Source of the DNA: JAVVHH01 sp965276815
GTDB taxonomy: Bacteria; Pseudomonadota; Alphaproteobacteria; Acetobacterales; Acetobacteraceae
Assembly (NCBI GenBank): GCA_965276815.1
Contig: CBDIBE010000012.1
Coordinates: 62,001-126,000 of the forward strand
DNA length: 64,000 nucleotides
Direction of reading: 5' to 3'
Within the stretch, counting starts at the first letter, position 1. Each line of letters starts with the position of its first letter. The notes under the pieces were generated by a model. That model saw only the letters and a program-made list of their open reading frames with translations. It was not told the DNA's origin and ran no database searches. The position numbers and the translations under genes are program-made. Below are positions 16,911-24,593 of the stretch, piece after piece.

Positions 16911-18077
16911 TCAGGCTGAGTGTCTGAGCTTCGAGGGGCGGCCGAGCCATTCGACCAGCACCTCATCGGTGTGCGCGCCGAGAAGCGGGCTGCCGGTCCG
17001 GATCTCGGCTGGCGTATCGCTCAGCCGGATCGGCAAGCCTTGCATCGGCACCTTGCCAACCGCCTCGTGCGGCACGTCGGCAATGAAGCCGCGCTCGCGC
17101 ATCCACCGGTCCTCAGCGACCTCGGCAATGGTCGCGACCCGCGCGGCCGGCACCTCCGCGTGGCGCAAGGCGGCGAGCGCGTCCTCGGCGCTGCGCGCCG
17201 CGATCCAACCGCCGATCAGCGCGTCGAGCGCCGCACGGTTCCGCACACGCGCCGCGACCGTCGCGAAGCGCGGGTCGGCCGCGAGATGCGCATGCCCGAT
17301 CAGCCGCGCCAGGCGCGGGAAGGGACCGTCATTGCCGCCCACCACATGGATCCACGCCCCATCGGCGGCGCGGAACGTGCCTCCGGGCGCGGCGTAGCGG
17401 TCCTGGTTGCCCACGCGCGTCAGCTCCTGACCGCACAGCGCTTGCTCCGGGATTGCTGTCATCAGCAGCGACACCGCGCTGCCCATCAAGCTCACATCCA
17501 CCAATTGGCCGAGCCCGGTATGGTGCCGCGCCTCGACCGCGGCGAGGACGCCGATCACCGCGTTCAGTCCGGTCGCGTAATCGACGATGCAGGTCCCGGC
17601 CATGGTCGGCGGACCGTCCGGCTGGCCGGTGATCGCCATCAGCCCCGACCCGGCCTGCGCGACTGCGTCAAAGCAGGGCTCGTCGCCGCCGTCCTGACCG
17701 AAGCCGGAGATGCGCGCCATGATCAGGCGAGAATTGATCGCCCGCAGCGCGTCCCAGCCGCAGCCCATCTTCTCCATGGTCCCGGGCCGGAAATTCTCGA
17801 CCAGCACATCGGCCTCGCGCGCCAAGTCGCGCAACAGGCGCTGGCCGCCGGGGTCATGGAAGTCGAGCGTGATGCCGCGCTTGTTGCGGTTGAACACCAT
17901 AAAATACAGGCTCTCGCCTTCGACATGCGGCCCGATCGAGCGCGTGTCGTCGCCGCCGCCGGGCCGCTCGACCTTGACCACGTCGGCGCCGAGATCGGCC
18001 AGCAGCATCGCGCAATGCGGCCCGGCGATGAAGCGCGTGAGGTCGAGCACGCGCAGGCCCTGGAGCGCACCCGGCAT
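16911..18077 (-). CDS. CaiB/BaiF family (class III) CoA-transferase
   Basis: A 388-residue class III CoA-transferase. Family signatures include LRVLDLTRFIAGPHCAMLLADLGADVVKVE (start), NRNKRGITLDF, and the presumed catalytic Asp166 in CIVDYATG, close to Asp169 of formyl-CoA transferase. Such enzymes move CoA between a donor thioester and a carboxylate through an aspartyl anhydride. It begins three bases after the stop of the preceding CoA-transferase subunit and ends 15 bp before the MaoC gene. The acid activated is not known. Confidence 0.87.
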   Translation of the reverse strand: MPGALQGLRVLDLTRFIAGPHCAMLLADLGADVVKVERPGGGDDTRSIGPHVEGESLYFMVFNRNKRGITLDFHDPGGQRLLRDLAREADVLVENFRPGTMEKMGCGWDALRAINSRLIMARISGFGQDGGDEPCFDAVAQAGSGLMAITGQPDGPPTMAGTCIVDYATGLNAVIGVLAAVEARHHTGLGQLVDVSLMGSAVSLLMTAIPEQALCGQELTRVGNQDRYAAPGGTFRAADGAWIHVVGGNDGPFPRLARLIGHAHLAADPRFATVAARVRNRAALDALIGGWIAARSAEDALAALRHAEVPAARVATIAEVAEDRWMRERGFIADVPHEAVGKVPMQGLPIRLSDTPAEIRTGSPLLGAHTDEVLVEWLGRPSKLRHSA

Positions 18078-18080
18078 CGC

Positions 18081-18791
18081 TCAGCGTGCCGCCCGGTTGC
18101 GGCTGATCGCCATCAGGGCGCGCGCCCCCACGCGGTCGAGATACGCCCAATGATCGCCGGCCGCGTCCAGGTCGGCTGCGCCCGCCAGCAGCCGGTCGAG
18201 ATAGGCGTCGTCGTGCCAATAGAGCGGGTCGCAGCCGCAGGGATGCGCGCCGAACGGCGCCTCCACGACGCAGGCCACCTCGGCGCCGCGCAGGATGGTC
18301 TGGGCGGCGTGGCGGGCGATCGTCGCTGCACTGACGATCTGTTCGACCGTGACGATCACCGTGCGCGCGGACCGCCCGGTCGCCGCGTCGAGGCCGTCGT
18401 CGCCGGGTTCCGGGGCGAGCTGCACGTTGCCCGCGGCGTCGGCCCGGTGCGCATGGATGATCGCCACGTCCGGATGGATTGCTTGCACCGCCGTCCAGCC
18501 GTCGCCGCCATTGGGGCGCGGAAGGAAGGGTACGCCGAGCGATGCCGCATGGAACCGGTCGGCGGCTTCCGTCTCGACACTTGCGGTGCAGCCGCAAGCG
18601 ACGAGGAGATCGAGGGCAACGCCACCTTGGCACGCAGCCACATGCAGGCCGCGCCGTTCCTGCCGGATCAGCTCGCGCACCGCCGCCATCGGTTGCCGGC
18701 CCCGGCCGCCGCCGGCGAGCGCGAGGACAGCGCCGTCCGGGATCAGCCGGATCGCCTCGTCGAGCGGCCGTATCTTGCTCGCGTGCCGCAT
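18081..18791 (-). CDS. Class I CoA-transferase, short alpha-like subunit
   Basis: A 236-residue relative of glutaconate/oxoadipate CoA-transferase alpha subunits. It starts KIRPLDEAIRLIPDGAVLALAGGG, has the IIHAHRADAAGNVQL segment that matches the full alpha subunit upstream (IIHAARADGEGNVQLFG), and ends DHWAYLDRVGARALMAISRN like that subunit. It is about 70 residues shorter than the paralogue at 19557-20483, with material missing from the first half. It is coupled by ATGA to the beta subunit gene. It may form a second complex with the same beta subunit, or have lost activity. Confidence 0.7.
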   Translation of the reverse strand: MRHASKIRPLDEAIRLIPDGAVLALAGGGRGRQPMAAVRELIRQERRGLHVAACQGGVALDLLVACGCTASVETEAADRFHAASLGVPFLPRPNGGDGWTAVQAIHPDVAIIHAHRADAAGNVQLAPEPGDDGLDAATGRSARTVIVTVEQIVSAATIARHAAQTILRGAEVACVVEAPFGAHPCGCDPLYWHDDAYLDRLLAGAADLDAAGDHWAYLDRVGARALMAISRNRAAR

Positions 18792-19564
18792 CAGGCGGCC
18801 TTGGACCCGAGGTAGACCCCCTCAGGGTCGATGACCCGGCGAAGCAAATCGAGCTGCTCGGCCGAGGGCGCGGGCGCCTGGCCAACCGTCTGCAAGCAGC
18901 CGAGTGCGAAACCACACTGGTCGCGCACCTGGTCGATCGTCACGCCGGGGTACAACGCCTCGATGCGCATGAGCTTGGTGTCCGGATCGAAGCCCAGCAC
19001 AGCCAGATCCGTAATGACCCGGGCAGGGCCGCCGCCCGGCAGCCCCGCCGCCGCACGCGCGCCGGGTCCCGTCAGGAAACCAGGCGTGGTGAGATAGTTC
19101 AGCTTCTCGACAAAGCGGCGCCGGTCCAACCGGCAAATGATCACGAACCGCCCGGCCATGCTGGCAATGTCGTTCGCGCCGCCGCTGCCTGGCAGCCGCA
19201 CCTTAGGCTGGCGGTACGGCCCGATCACGGTCGAGTTGAGGTTGCCGTAACGATCGATCTCGGCGGTCCCGAGAAAGCCGATGTCGATGCGTCCGCCCTG
19301 CAACAGGCTGAGCGCGAACGCGGTGCCGGCGATCTTCGGCGCACCGAACGCGAGCTTGTAGTCGCCGACGCCCGAGGCGAGCTCGCGCGGCCGCGGATCG
19401 ATGATGCCGGACTCGAACACGAGCTTGACGTTTGGCGCATGCGTCGCCTTCGCCAAGTAGGCGGCGACCATCGGCAAGCCGGTGCCGATGAAGGCGACGT
19501 CGCCGTCGCGGATCTCCCGGGCGGCGGCGACGGCCATGAACTCGTCGCTGCTGACGTCAGCCAT
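18791..19564 (-). CDS. Class I CoA-transferase beta subunit (GctB-like)
   Basis: A 257-residue beta subunit. Glu51 in VFESGIIDP occupies the place of the catalytic glutamate of glutaconate CoA-transferase beta chains, which forms the glutamyl-CoA thioester. Further family blocks are FIGTGLPMVAAYLAK near the start, LLQGGRIDIGFLGTAEID, and PGSGGANDIAS. The 3' end of the alpha gene overlaps its 5' end by eight bases, and its own stop overlaps the next start (ATGA), so alpha, beta and short alpha are made together. Confidence 0.85.
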   Translation of the reverse strand: MADVSSDEFMAVAAAREIRDGDVAFIGTGLPMVAAYLAKATHAPNVKLVFESGIIDPRPRELASGVGDYKLAFGAPKIAGTAFALSLLQGGRIDIGFLGTAEIDRYGNLNSTVIGPYRQPKVRLPGSGGANDIASMAGRFVIICRLDRRRFVEKLNYLTTPGFLTGPGARAAAGLPGGGPARVITDLAVLGFDPDTKLMRIEALYPGVTIDQVRDQCGFALGCLQTVGQAPAPSAEQLDLLRRVIDPEGVYLGSKAA

Positions 19565-20483
19565 GGGCGGCGCCTCTCAGGACATAGCCGAGCGCCGGGT
19601 CGGTCCGCAGCCGCAGCAAGGCGGACATGCTGATTTGGTCGAGATACGACCAGTGATCCGCGGTGTCGAAAACCCAGCGGCGGAGATAGTCGTCGGTGGC
19701 CGCTTGCGAGCGGGATGCGGCGTAATATTCGCCGAGATGCGCCGCATCGTGCTCGTAATAACCATACACGCCCGTGGGGTGGGCGCCGAACGGCAGTTGC
19801 ACCAGCGCATCGACCAGCAGGCTCGGCAGGATCGTCAGCTCCGGCTGCCGGCGGATGACCTCCTCGTCGACAATCTCCTCGACGGAAACGATCACGTGCG
19901 CCGCGGCGCGCGCCTGCTCCTCGAGCACCGACGTGGCGCCGAACAGTTGCACGTTGCCCTCGCCGTCCGCGCGCGCGGCGTGGATGATCGCCACGTCCGG
20001 CCGCAGCGGCGACACCGCAGTGACCGTTCCGTTGCCAAACGGCGACTCCATCCGCCGGCTCTTCATCGCCGGGGCCTCGAAGCCGGGCACGTCCAGGATA
20101 TCGGTGCCGGCCATGGCCCGCATCGGCATGAACGGCAGACCGAGGCCGGCCGCCTGCAGGCGGCACACCATGCCGAAATGGCTATGGTCCTCGGTCGCGA
20201 TCCGGCCCGCCTCGATGCCTTCGCTGAACCGGCGGCAGCGACCGAAGCCCTCGAACATGAAGTTGGAGAAGTAGGCCTGTTCGAGCGCCCCCGCGGCAGC
20301 CAGATACTCGGCCACCCAGCACTCGGCGACGCCCATGATCGTCAGACCGCGCACGCCCCGCCGGATCAGCGCGCGCGTGAGCGCCATCGGTTGGTGCGAA
20401 TGGGCAAAGCCGCCGGCGGTCAGCGACATGCCGTCCTCGATCACCCGGACCGCGTCCTCGAGCGTGACGAGCTTGCCGGTCAC
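19557..20483 (-). CDS. Class I CoA-transferase alpha subunit (GctA-like)
   Basis: A 308-residue alpha subunit with MSLTAGGFAHSHQPMALTRALIRRG-type CoA-binding start, GVAECWVAEYLAAAGA, and the C-terminal WSYLDQISMSALL. The GTG at 20483 forms a GTGA overlap with the ABC ATPase stop and removes a 12-residue non-conserved extension, so I use it. With the beta subunit it should form a heteromeric transferase acting on short-chain or dicarboxylic acyl-CoA. Resemblance to GctA/IpdA-type proteins is clear, but the substrate is not. Confidence 0.83.
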   Translation of the reverse strand: MTGKLVTLEDAVRVIEDGMSLTAGGFAHSHQPMALTRALIRRGVRGLTIMGVAECWVAEYLAAAGALEQAYFSNFMFEGFGRCRRFSEGIEAGRIATEDHSHFGMVCRLQAAGLGLPFMPMRAMAGTDILDVPGFEAPAMKSRRMESPFGNGTVTAVSPLRPDVAIIHAARADGEGNVQLFGATSVLEEQARAAAHVIVSVEEIVDEEVIRRQPELTILPSLLVDALVQLPFGAHPTGVYGYYEHDAAHLGEYYAASRSQAATDDYLRRWVFDTADHWSYLDQISMSALLRLRTDPALGYVLRGAAHG

Positions 20484-21268
20484 GCCGCTGCCGGCTGCTG
20501 CGAGCCGCCCTCGATCCACAGCTCGCGCGAACCAGTGATCAGCGCGACGATGTCGTCGGCGCCGCGCAGCAGCCGCGTCGGCACGTCGCCAACTTTCTCG
20601 CCGCGCCGCAGCACGACCACGCGATCCGCCATTTCCATCACCATCGGCATGTTGTGCGTGATCAGCACGACCGAGGTGCCCTCGGCGCGGATGTGGCGCA
20701 CGCCATCCATCGCGCGCTTGGTCTCCTGCACGCCCAGCGCCGCCGTCGGCTCGTCGAGCAGCACGAGCGAGCGCTCCCAGAGCCGGGCGCGGGCGAGCGC
20801 CACCGCCTGCCGCTGCCCGCCGCTGAGCCCGGCCACGCTCGCGCTGGCCCGCGGCAAATTGACCGAGAGATCCTTCAGGACCTCATCAGCCCTTCGCCGC
20901 ATCGCGCGTTTCGCCAGCACGGAAAGCGGGCCAAAACGCCGGACGAGCTCGCGGCCGAGGAAGATGTTCTCTGCGACCGTCAAATTGTTGCACAGGCCGA
21001 GGTCCTGATAGACTGTTTCGATGCCAAGCCCGCGCGCGACGTCAGTCGAGGTGAAGGCGGCCGGCGCATCACGGAAGCGGAGGGTCCCCGCCGTCGGCTG
21101 GATCGCACCAGACAAGATTTTTACCAATGTGCTCTTGCCGGCCCCATTGTCGCCGACGAGGGCGACGGTCTCGCTGACCCCGATCGACAGATCGACGCCG
21201 CGCAGCGCCTGCACCGCACCGTAGGTTTTGCGCAGGCCACTGCCTTGCAGGAGGATCTCGCTCGCCAT
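20480..21268 (-). CDS. Sugar-type ABC transporter ATPase, single domain (FrcA-like)
   Basis: A 262-residue ATPase with Walker A GDNGAGKST (residues about 38-46), Q-loop in ETVYQDLGLCNN, signature LSGGQRQAVALARA and Walker B LVLLDEPTAALG. Its closest style is the ribose/fructose (CUT2) class, where RbsA has two domains. Here there is one, as in alphaproteobacterial FrcA, so two copies probably assemble per transporter. It lies six bases after the permease stop and overlaps the alpha CoA-transferase start, tying import to CoA-transferase chemistry. Confidence 0.88.
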   Translation of the reverse strand: MASEILLQGSGLRKTYGAVQALRGVDLSIGVSETVALVGDNGAGKSTLVKILSGAIQPTAGTLRFRDAPAAFTSTDVARGLGIETVYQDLGLCNNLTVAENIFLGRELVRRFGPLSVLAKRAMRRRADEVLKDLSVNLPRASASVAGLSGGQRQAVALARARLWERSLVLLDEPTAALGVQETKRAMDGVRHIRAEGTSVVLITHNMPMVMEMADRVVVLRRGEKVGDVPTRLLRGADDIVALITGSRELWIEGGSQQPAAA

Positions 21269-21274
21269 CGCCGG

Positions 21275-22285
21275 CTACTCCATCAGCCACCCGCCGCGGC
21301 GGAGCATGCTCCACCAGACGGCAAGGATGATGACGAAACCTTGGGCGATCATGAAGACGATCGGGTCGACGCCCATCAGCACCATGCCGTTGCGCAGGAC
21401 GGCGACGAACAATACGCCCAGCACCGTGCCGAGCATGCGGCCGACGCCGCCGGTGAGCGCGGTCCCGCCCACGATGACCGCCGCGATCACGTCGAGCTCG
21501 AACAAGTCGCCAACCGTAGCGCTGCCGCCGTTCAGGCGGGCCGCGATCAATACGCCGCCGGTCGCGGCGAGCGCTTGCACGATGATGAAGACATAGATCT
21601 TCATGCGCTTGACCGGAATGCCGTAGCGCGATGCGGTCACCGGGTTGCCGCCGAGCGCGTAGAGGTGCCGGCCGAACGGCGTTTCCGATAGCACGAACCA
21701 ACCCAGGACGATCGTCACCGCCATCAGCGCGATCGGCACCGGAATGCCGAGGACGTCGCCGAACCACAGATTGCCGAGCGCGTTCGGCAGCGGCCCGATC
21801 GTCTGGCTGTCGCTGAGCAGGAAGGCGATGCCACGCACCGCCGAGAGCAAGCCGATCGTGGTGATGAAGGAGGGGATGCCCCACATGACGCGCAGCCCGC
21901 CGATGAACGTTCCGATCAGCGCGGCGACGGCCAAGACGCCGACGAAGCTGAGCCAGGCCGGCAGCCCTAGCTGGACGATCAGTTGCGCGAACACCACGCC
22001 GGAGAGACCGACCGTTGCGCCGACCGAAAGATCGATCTCGCCGGCGATGATCACCATGGTCATGCCGACCGCCACGATCGCGGTGACCGAGACCTGGCGC
22101 AGGATCGAGGCGACGTTCCCGGCCGTCGCGAAATTCGGCGCCACGGCGCTGAACAGCGCGATCAGGACGGCCAAGCCGATCGCCACACCGATCTCGGTGC
22201 GCCAAGCCCCCAATGCGTCGCGGATCGAGTCCGGACGGGGCGGGGCGGACAAGCTTGCCGGGACCGGCGGATGCGTCGCGGACAT
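21275..22285 (-). CDS. Sugar-type ABC transporter permease (RbsC-like)
   Basis: A 336-residue inner-membrane permease of the CUT2 class with about nine to ten hydrophobic segments. The signature AGEIDLSVGATVGLSG (about residues 76-91) corresponds to the GIDLSVG motif of RbsC. Near the C-terminus IVGGTALTGGVGRMLGTVLG is also typical. The ATG at 22285 (MSATHPP) is chosen over a much longer open frame whose extension is antisense-like and overlaps the binding-protein gene. It follows the binding-protein stop by 14 bases. Confidence 0.88.
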   Translation of the reverse strand: MSATHPPVPASLSAPPRPDSIRDALGAWRTEIGVAIGLAVLIALFSAVAPNFATAGNVASILRQVSVTAIVAVGMTMVIIAGEIDLSVGATVGLSGVVFAQLIVQLGLPAWLSFVGVLAVAALIGTFIGGLRVMWGIPSFITTIGLLSAVRGIAFLLSDSQTIGPLPNALGNLWFGDVLGIPVPIALMAVTIVLGWFVLSETPFGRHLYALGGNPVTASRYGIPVKRMKIYVFIIVQALAATGGVLIAARLNGGSATVGDLFELDVIAAVIVGGTALTGGVGRMLGTVLGVLFVAVLRNGMVLMGVDPIVFMIAQGFVIILAVWWSMLRRGGWLME

Positions 22286-22299
22286 GGTTGACCCGGCCG

Positions 22300-23256
22300 T
22301 CACTGGCCGAGGGACTGGACGAGCTTCAGGTATGCGTTGAGGCCGGCAGGATCCGACTTGGTGTAGAGCTTTGCCGGCACCTGGATGTCGCGGGGCGCGC
22401 TCTCGCCACGCATGTCCTTGACCGCGGCCTCGACGGCGAGGAAGCCGAGCTGGTAGGGCTGCTGGTCCGAGACGGCCATGATCCGGCTGTTCGGATCGAG
22501 CATCGCGCGGGCGAGGTCCTCGCTCATGTCGATCCCGTAGAGTTCGACCGTGGCATGCTGGCGATCCACCGTGGCGGCGGCGCCGGCCAAGGTGCCGGAA
22601 TTGGATGTCCAGATGATTTGGGTCGCCGGGTCGCGCCGGAGGATGTTCTCGACCGCGTTGGCGCCCTGTTCGGGGGTCGCGCCCTCGATCGTGGAGACGA
22701 TGTCGACTTTCACGTCCTTGAGCGCGGACAGCATGCCATCCTTGCGGACGGCGCTGCCTGGATTGATGGCGGGCAACGGGATGAGGCCGATCTTCGCATG
22801 CCCGTCCATATGGGTCCGGATCTCGTTGTCCATTTCCCGGCCGACGGAGGCGGCAAGTTCCTTGTTGTCGACGCCGATGCTGTTGCTTGCGATCGAGCGG
22901 TCGGCGAAGAAGGTGTTGTATTCGACGATCGGGATCTTTTGCGCCCTGGCGCTGCGCACGGCGTTCGCCGAGGCGTCCTTGTCGAGCGGGCTGATCACGA
23001 GCGCCTTCACGCCGCGCGTCATCAGGTCGTCCACGACCTGCGCCTCGGTGGGCAACTGGCGGCGGCTGAGCTCGATCTGCACGTCCACGCCATTCTTCGC
23101 CGCCGCATCCTTCATGCCGCGCTCGATCTGCTGCCAAAACTGGCTGTCGCGCGCATAGAGGACGGCGCCGATCACCGGCTTCTGCCCGGCGGCGGGCAGC
23201 GCGGCAAGCACGGCACAGGCAGTGACGGCCGCAAGCAGGGTTCGACGAGGCTTCAT
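22300..23256 (-). CDS. Sugar-type ABC transporter substrate-binding protein (RbsB-like)
   Basis: A 318-residue periplasmic binding protein (Peripla_BP_4). A clear Sec signal MKPRRTLLAAVTACAVLAALPA ends near residue 24. The mature part begins KPVIGAVLYARDSQFWQQIERG and includes ALVISPLDKDAS and VEYNTFFADRS, which match RbsB-type ligand-pocket strands. Start 23256 follows GGAGGA at good spacing. First gene of the nine-gene operon, divergent from lacI. Despite the family name, the CoA-transferase neighbours suggest that the ligand is an acid or polyol rather than a plain sugar. Confidence 0.87.
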   Translation of the reverse strand: MKPRRTLLAAVTACAVLAALPAAGQKPVIGAVLYARDSQFWQQIERGMKDAAAKNGVDVQIELSRRQLPTEAQVVDDLMTRGVKALVISPLDKDASANAVRSARAQKIPIVEYNTFFADRSIASNSIGVDNKELAASVGREMDNEIRTHMDGHAKIGLIPLPAINPGSAVRKDGMLSALKDVKVDIVSTIEGATPEQGANAVENILRRDPATQIIWTSNSGTLAGAAATVDRQHATVELYGIDMSEDLARAMLDPNSRIMAVSDQQPYQLGFLAVEAAVKDMRGESAPRDIQVPAKLYTKSDPAGLNAYLKLVQSLGQ

Positions 23257-23297
23257 GATGGCTCCTCCGTGCTTCGTTGCGGTCGTTCCGATTAGTT

Positions 23298-23311
23298 TCG
23301 AACCGATTTTA
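23298..23311. promoter_or_regulatory. Candidate LacI-family operator, importer side
   Basis: TCGAACCGATTTTA shares its last ten bases (ACCGATTTTA) with the better palindrome at 23397-23410. It lies 42 bases upstream of the binding-protein start codon in the divergent promoter region. Confidence 0.45.
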
Positions 23312-23396
23312 TAGCTCGCCGGCATTTTCAGCTCCGGAATTGCAGAATAAGTTTCGCTGGTCAAGCAAAAATATTGCTCCAGAAGTGGATAAAATA

Positions 23397-23410
23397 TAAA
23401 ACCGATTTTA
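23397..23410. promoter_or_regulatory. Candidate LacI-family operator, regulator side
   Basis: TAAAACCGATTTTA is a 14-bp near-palindrome with five-base arms (TAAAA/TTTTA) and the central CG typical of LacI-family sites. It sits 17 bases before the lacI start, suiting autorepression. A separate inverted repeat AGCAA-N5-TTGCT lies between the two sites at 23364-23378. Confidence 0.52.
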
Positions 23411-23426
23411 CAGGCGGAGAACCGAA

Positions 23427-24449
23427 ATGTCCGAGAGGGCGAAACGCACCACCATCTACGACGTCGCAAGGGCGGCCGGCGTCGCCCCGTCCACGGTGTC
23501 CAATGCGCTCGCGGGCAAGCCATACGTGTCAGCCGCCGTCCGCGAGCGGGTTCAGCAAGCCGTCGCCCAACTCGGCTTCCGTGCGCTGCCGCTCGCGCAG
23601 GCCTTGCGCTCCCGCCGCTCGATCGCGGTCGGGGTGCTGATCGCCGACATCGCCAACCCGTCCTTTCCGGATTTTGTGCGCGGGGTCGAGGATGTCGTGG
23701 TCCGCGAGGGCTGCACGATGCTGCTCTGCAATACGGACGGGCGCGAGGACATCCAGATCCGCCACATGCAGGGCTTGCTGCAGCGTGGCGTCGACGGCAT
23801 CGTGCTGATCTCGCAGCACGTGACGTCGGCGCAAGTCCGCTCGTTGCTGGAGCGAGGTCCCCCTTTCGTCCTGCTGCAGCGCCGGAGCCCGAGCCACGCC
23901 GATGACTTCGTCGGCTCGGACAATCGCGCCGGTATCCTTGCGGTTGTCCGACACCTGCGCACGTGCGGCCATCAGCGCATCGGCTTCGTGCGCGGCCCCG
24001 CCGAGTCCTCGACGGTGGTTGAGCGGCTCAAAGTCTTCCACGAAGCGGTCGCCGAATATGGCCTCGATGCCGACCCGGACCTGATCTATCCCGGCGATTA
24101 TCTCAGCGGCAGCGGTTTCCAGGCCGCGACCCTCATGCTGCAGTCACGCCGGCCGCCAACGGCCATCATCGCCAGCAACGACCTCAATGCCCTCGGTCTT
24201 ATGGAGGCAGCGCATCAGCTTGGCCGCGCCGTGCCCGGCGATGTCTCGATCGTCGGCTTCGACGACATCCAACTCGCCGCGCTGAGCCGGATTGACCTCA
24301 CAACCGTGCATCAGCCCAAGCGCGAGATGGGAAAGGCGGCCGCCGAGCTTCTGCTGCGCAAGATCGTGGCCAAAGAACCCGAGCCGCCAAGCGAGATCAT
24401 TTTCCCGACCCGCCTCATCATCCGCGGCTCGACCACGGTGATCCGGTGA
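23427..24449 (+). CDS. LacI family transcriptional regulator
   Basis: A 340-residue regulator. The N-terminal helix-turn-helix and hinge (residues 7-60) read TTIYDVARAAGVAPSTVSNAL then RSRRSIAVGVL, as in LacI/PurR. The periplasmic-binding-protein-like core has IADIANPSFPDFVRGVED, IIASNDLNALGLMEAA and IVGFDDIQLAALSRI, matching sugar-sensing repressors. GGCGGAGAACC precedes the ATG. Divergent from the ABC/CoA-transferase operon, it most likely represses it until the imported compound or a metabolite binds. Confidence 0.9.
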   Translation: MSERAKRTTIYDVARAAGVAPSTVSNALAGKPYVSAAVRERVQQAVAQLGFRALPLAQALRSRRSIAVGVLIADIANPSFPDFVRGVEDVVVREGCTMLLCNTDGREDIQIRHMQGLLQRGVDGIVLISQHVTSAQVRSLLERGPPFVLLQRRSPSHADDFVGSDNRAGILAVVRHLRTCGHQRIGFVRGPAESSTVVERLKVFHEAVAEYGLDADPDLIYPGDYLSGSGFQAATLMLQSRRPPTAIIASNDLNALGLMEAAHQLGRAVPGDVSIVGFDDIQLAALSRIDLTTVHQPKREMGKAAAELLLRKIVAKEPEPPSEIIFPTRLIIRGSTTVIR

Positions 24450-24593
24450 CTGGCTTACCAGGAACGCTTCATACGCGGGATCATCATGCCCGGCCTCTCG
24501 TTGCCCGGAGCCTGGGGCGAACAGGACGTAATAGAGGCTCGCGAGCCCGCGGAGCGACACGATCACGCCGCGGTACTGTCGGCGTCTGCGGTC

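Noticed and set aside
16920..18815. Plus-strand open frame of about 630 codons opposite the CoA-transferase genes
   Set aside because: Antisense to well-supported genes, no start context, and amino-acid composition of a shadow frame.
22286..23137. Possible long N-terminal extension of the sugar-type permease
   Set aside because: It would lie in a second frame within the binding-protein gene; the permease family starts at 22285 and the extension has no signal or domain.
24450..24593. GGCTCGCGAGCC palindrome (24536-24547) as a terminator between lacI and the RND gene
   Set aside because: It is a 12-bp palindrome with no loop or U-tract, so it cannot form a useful hairpin.
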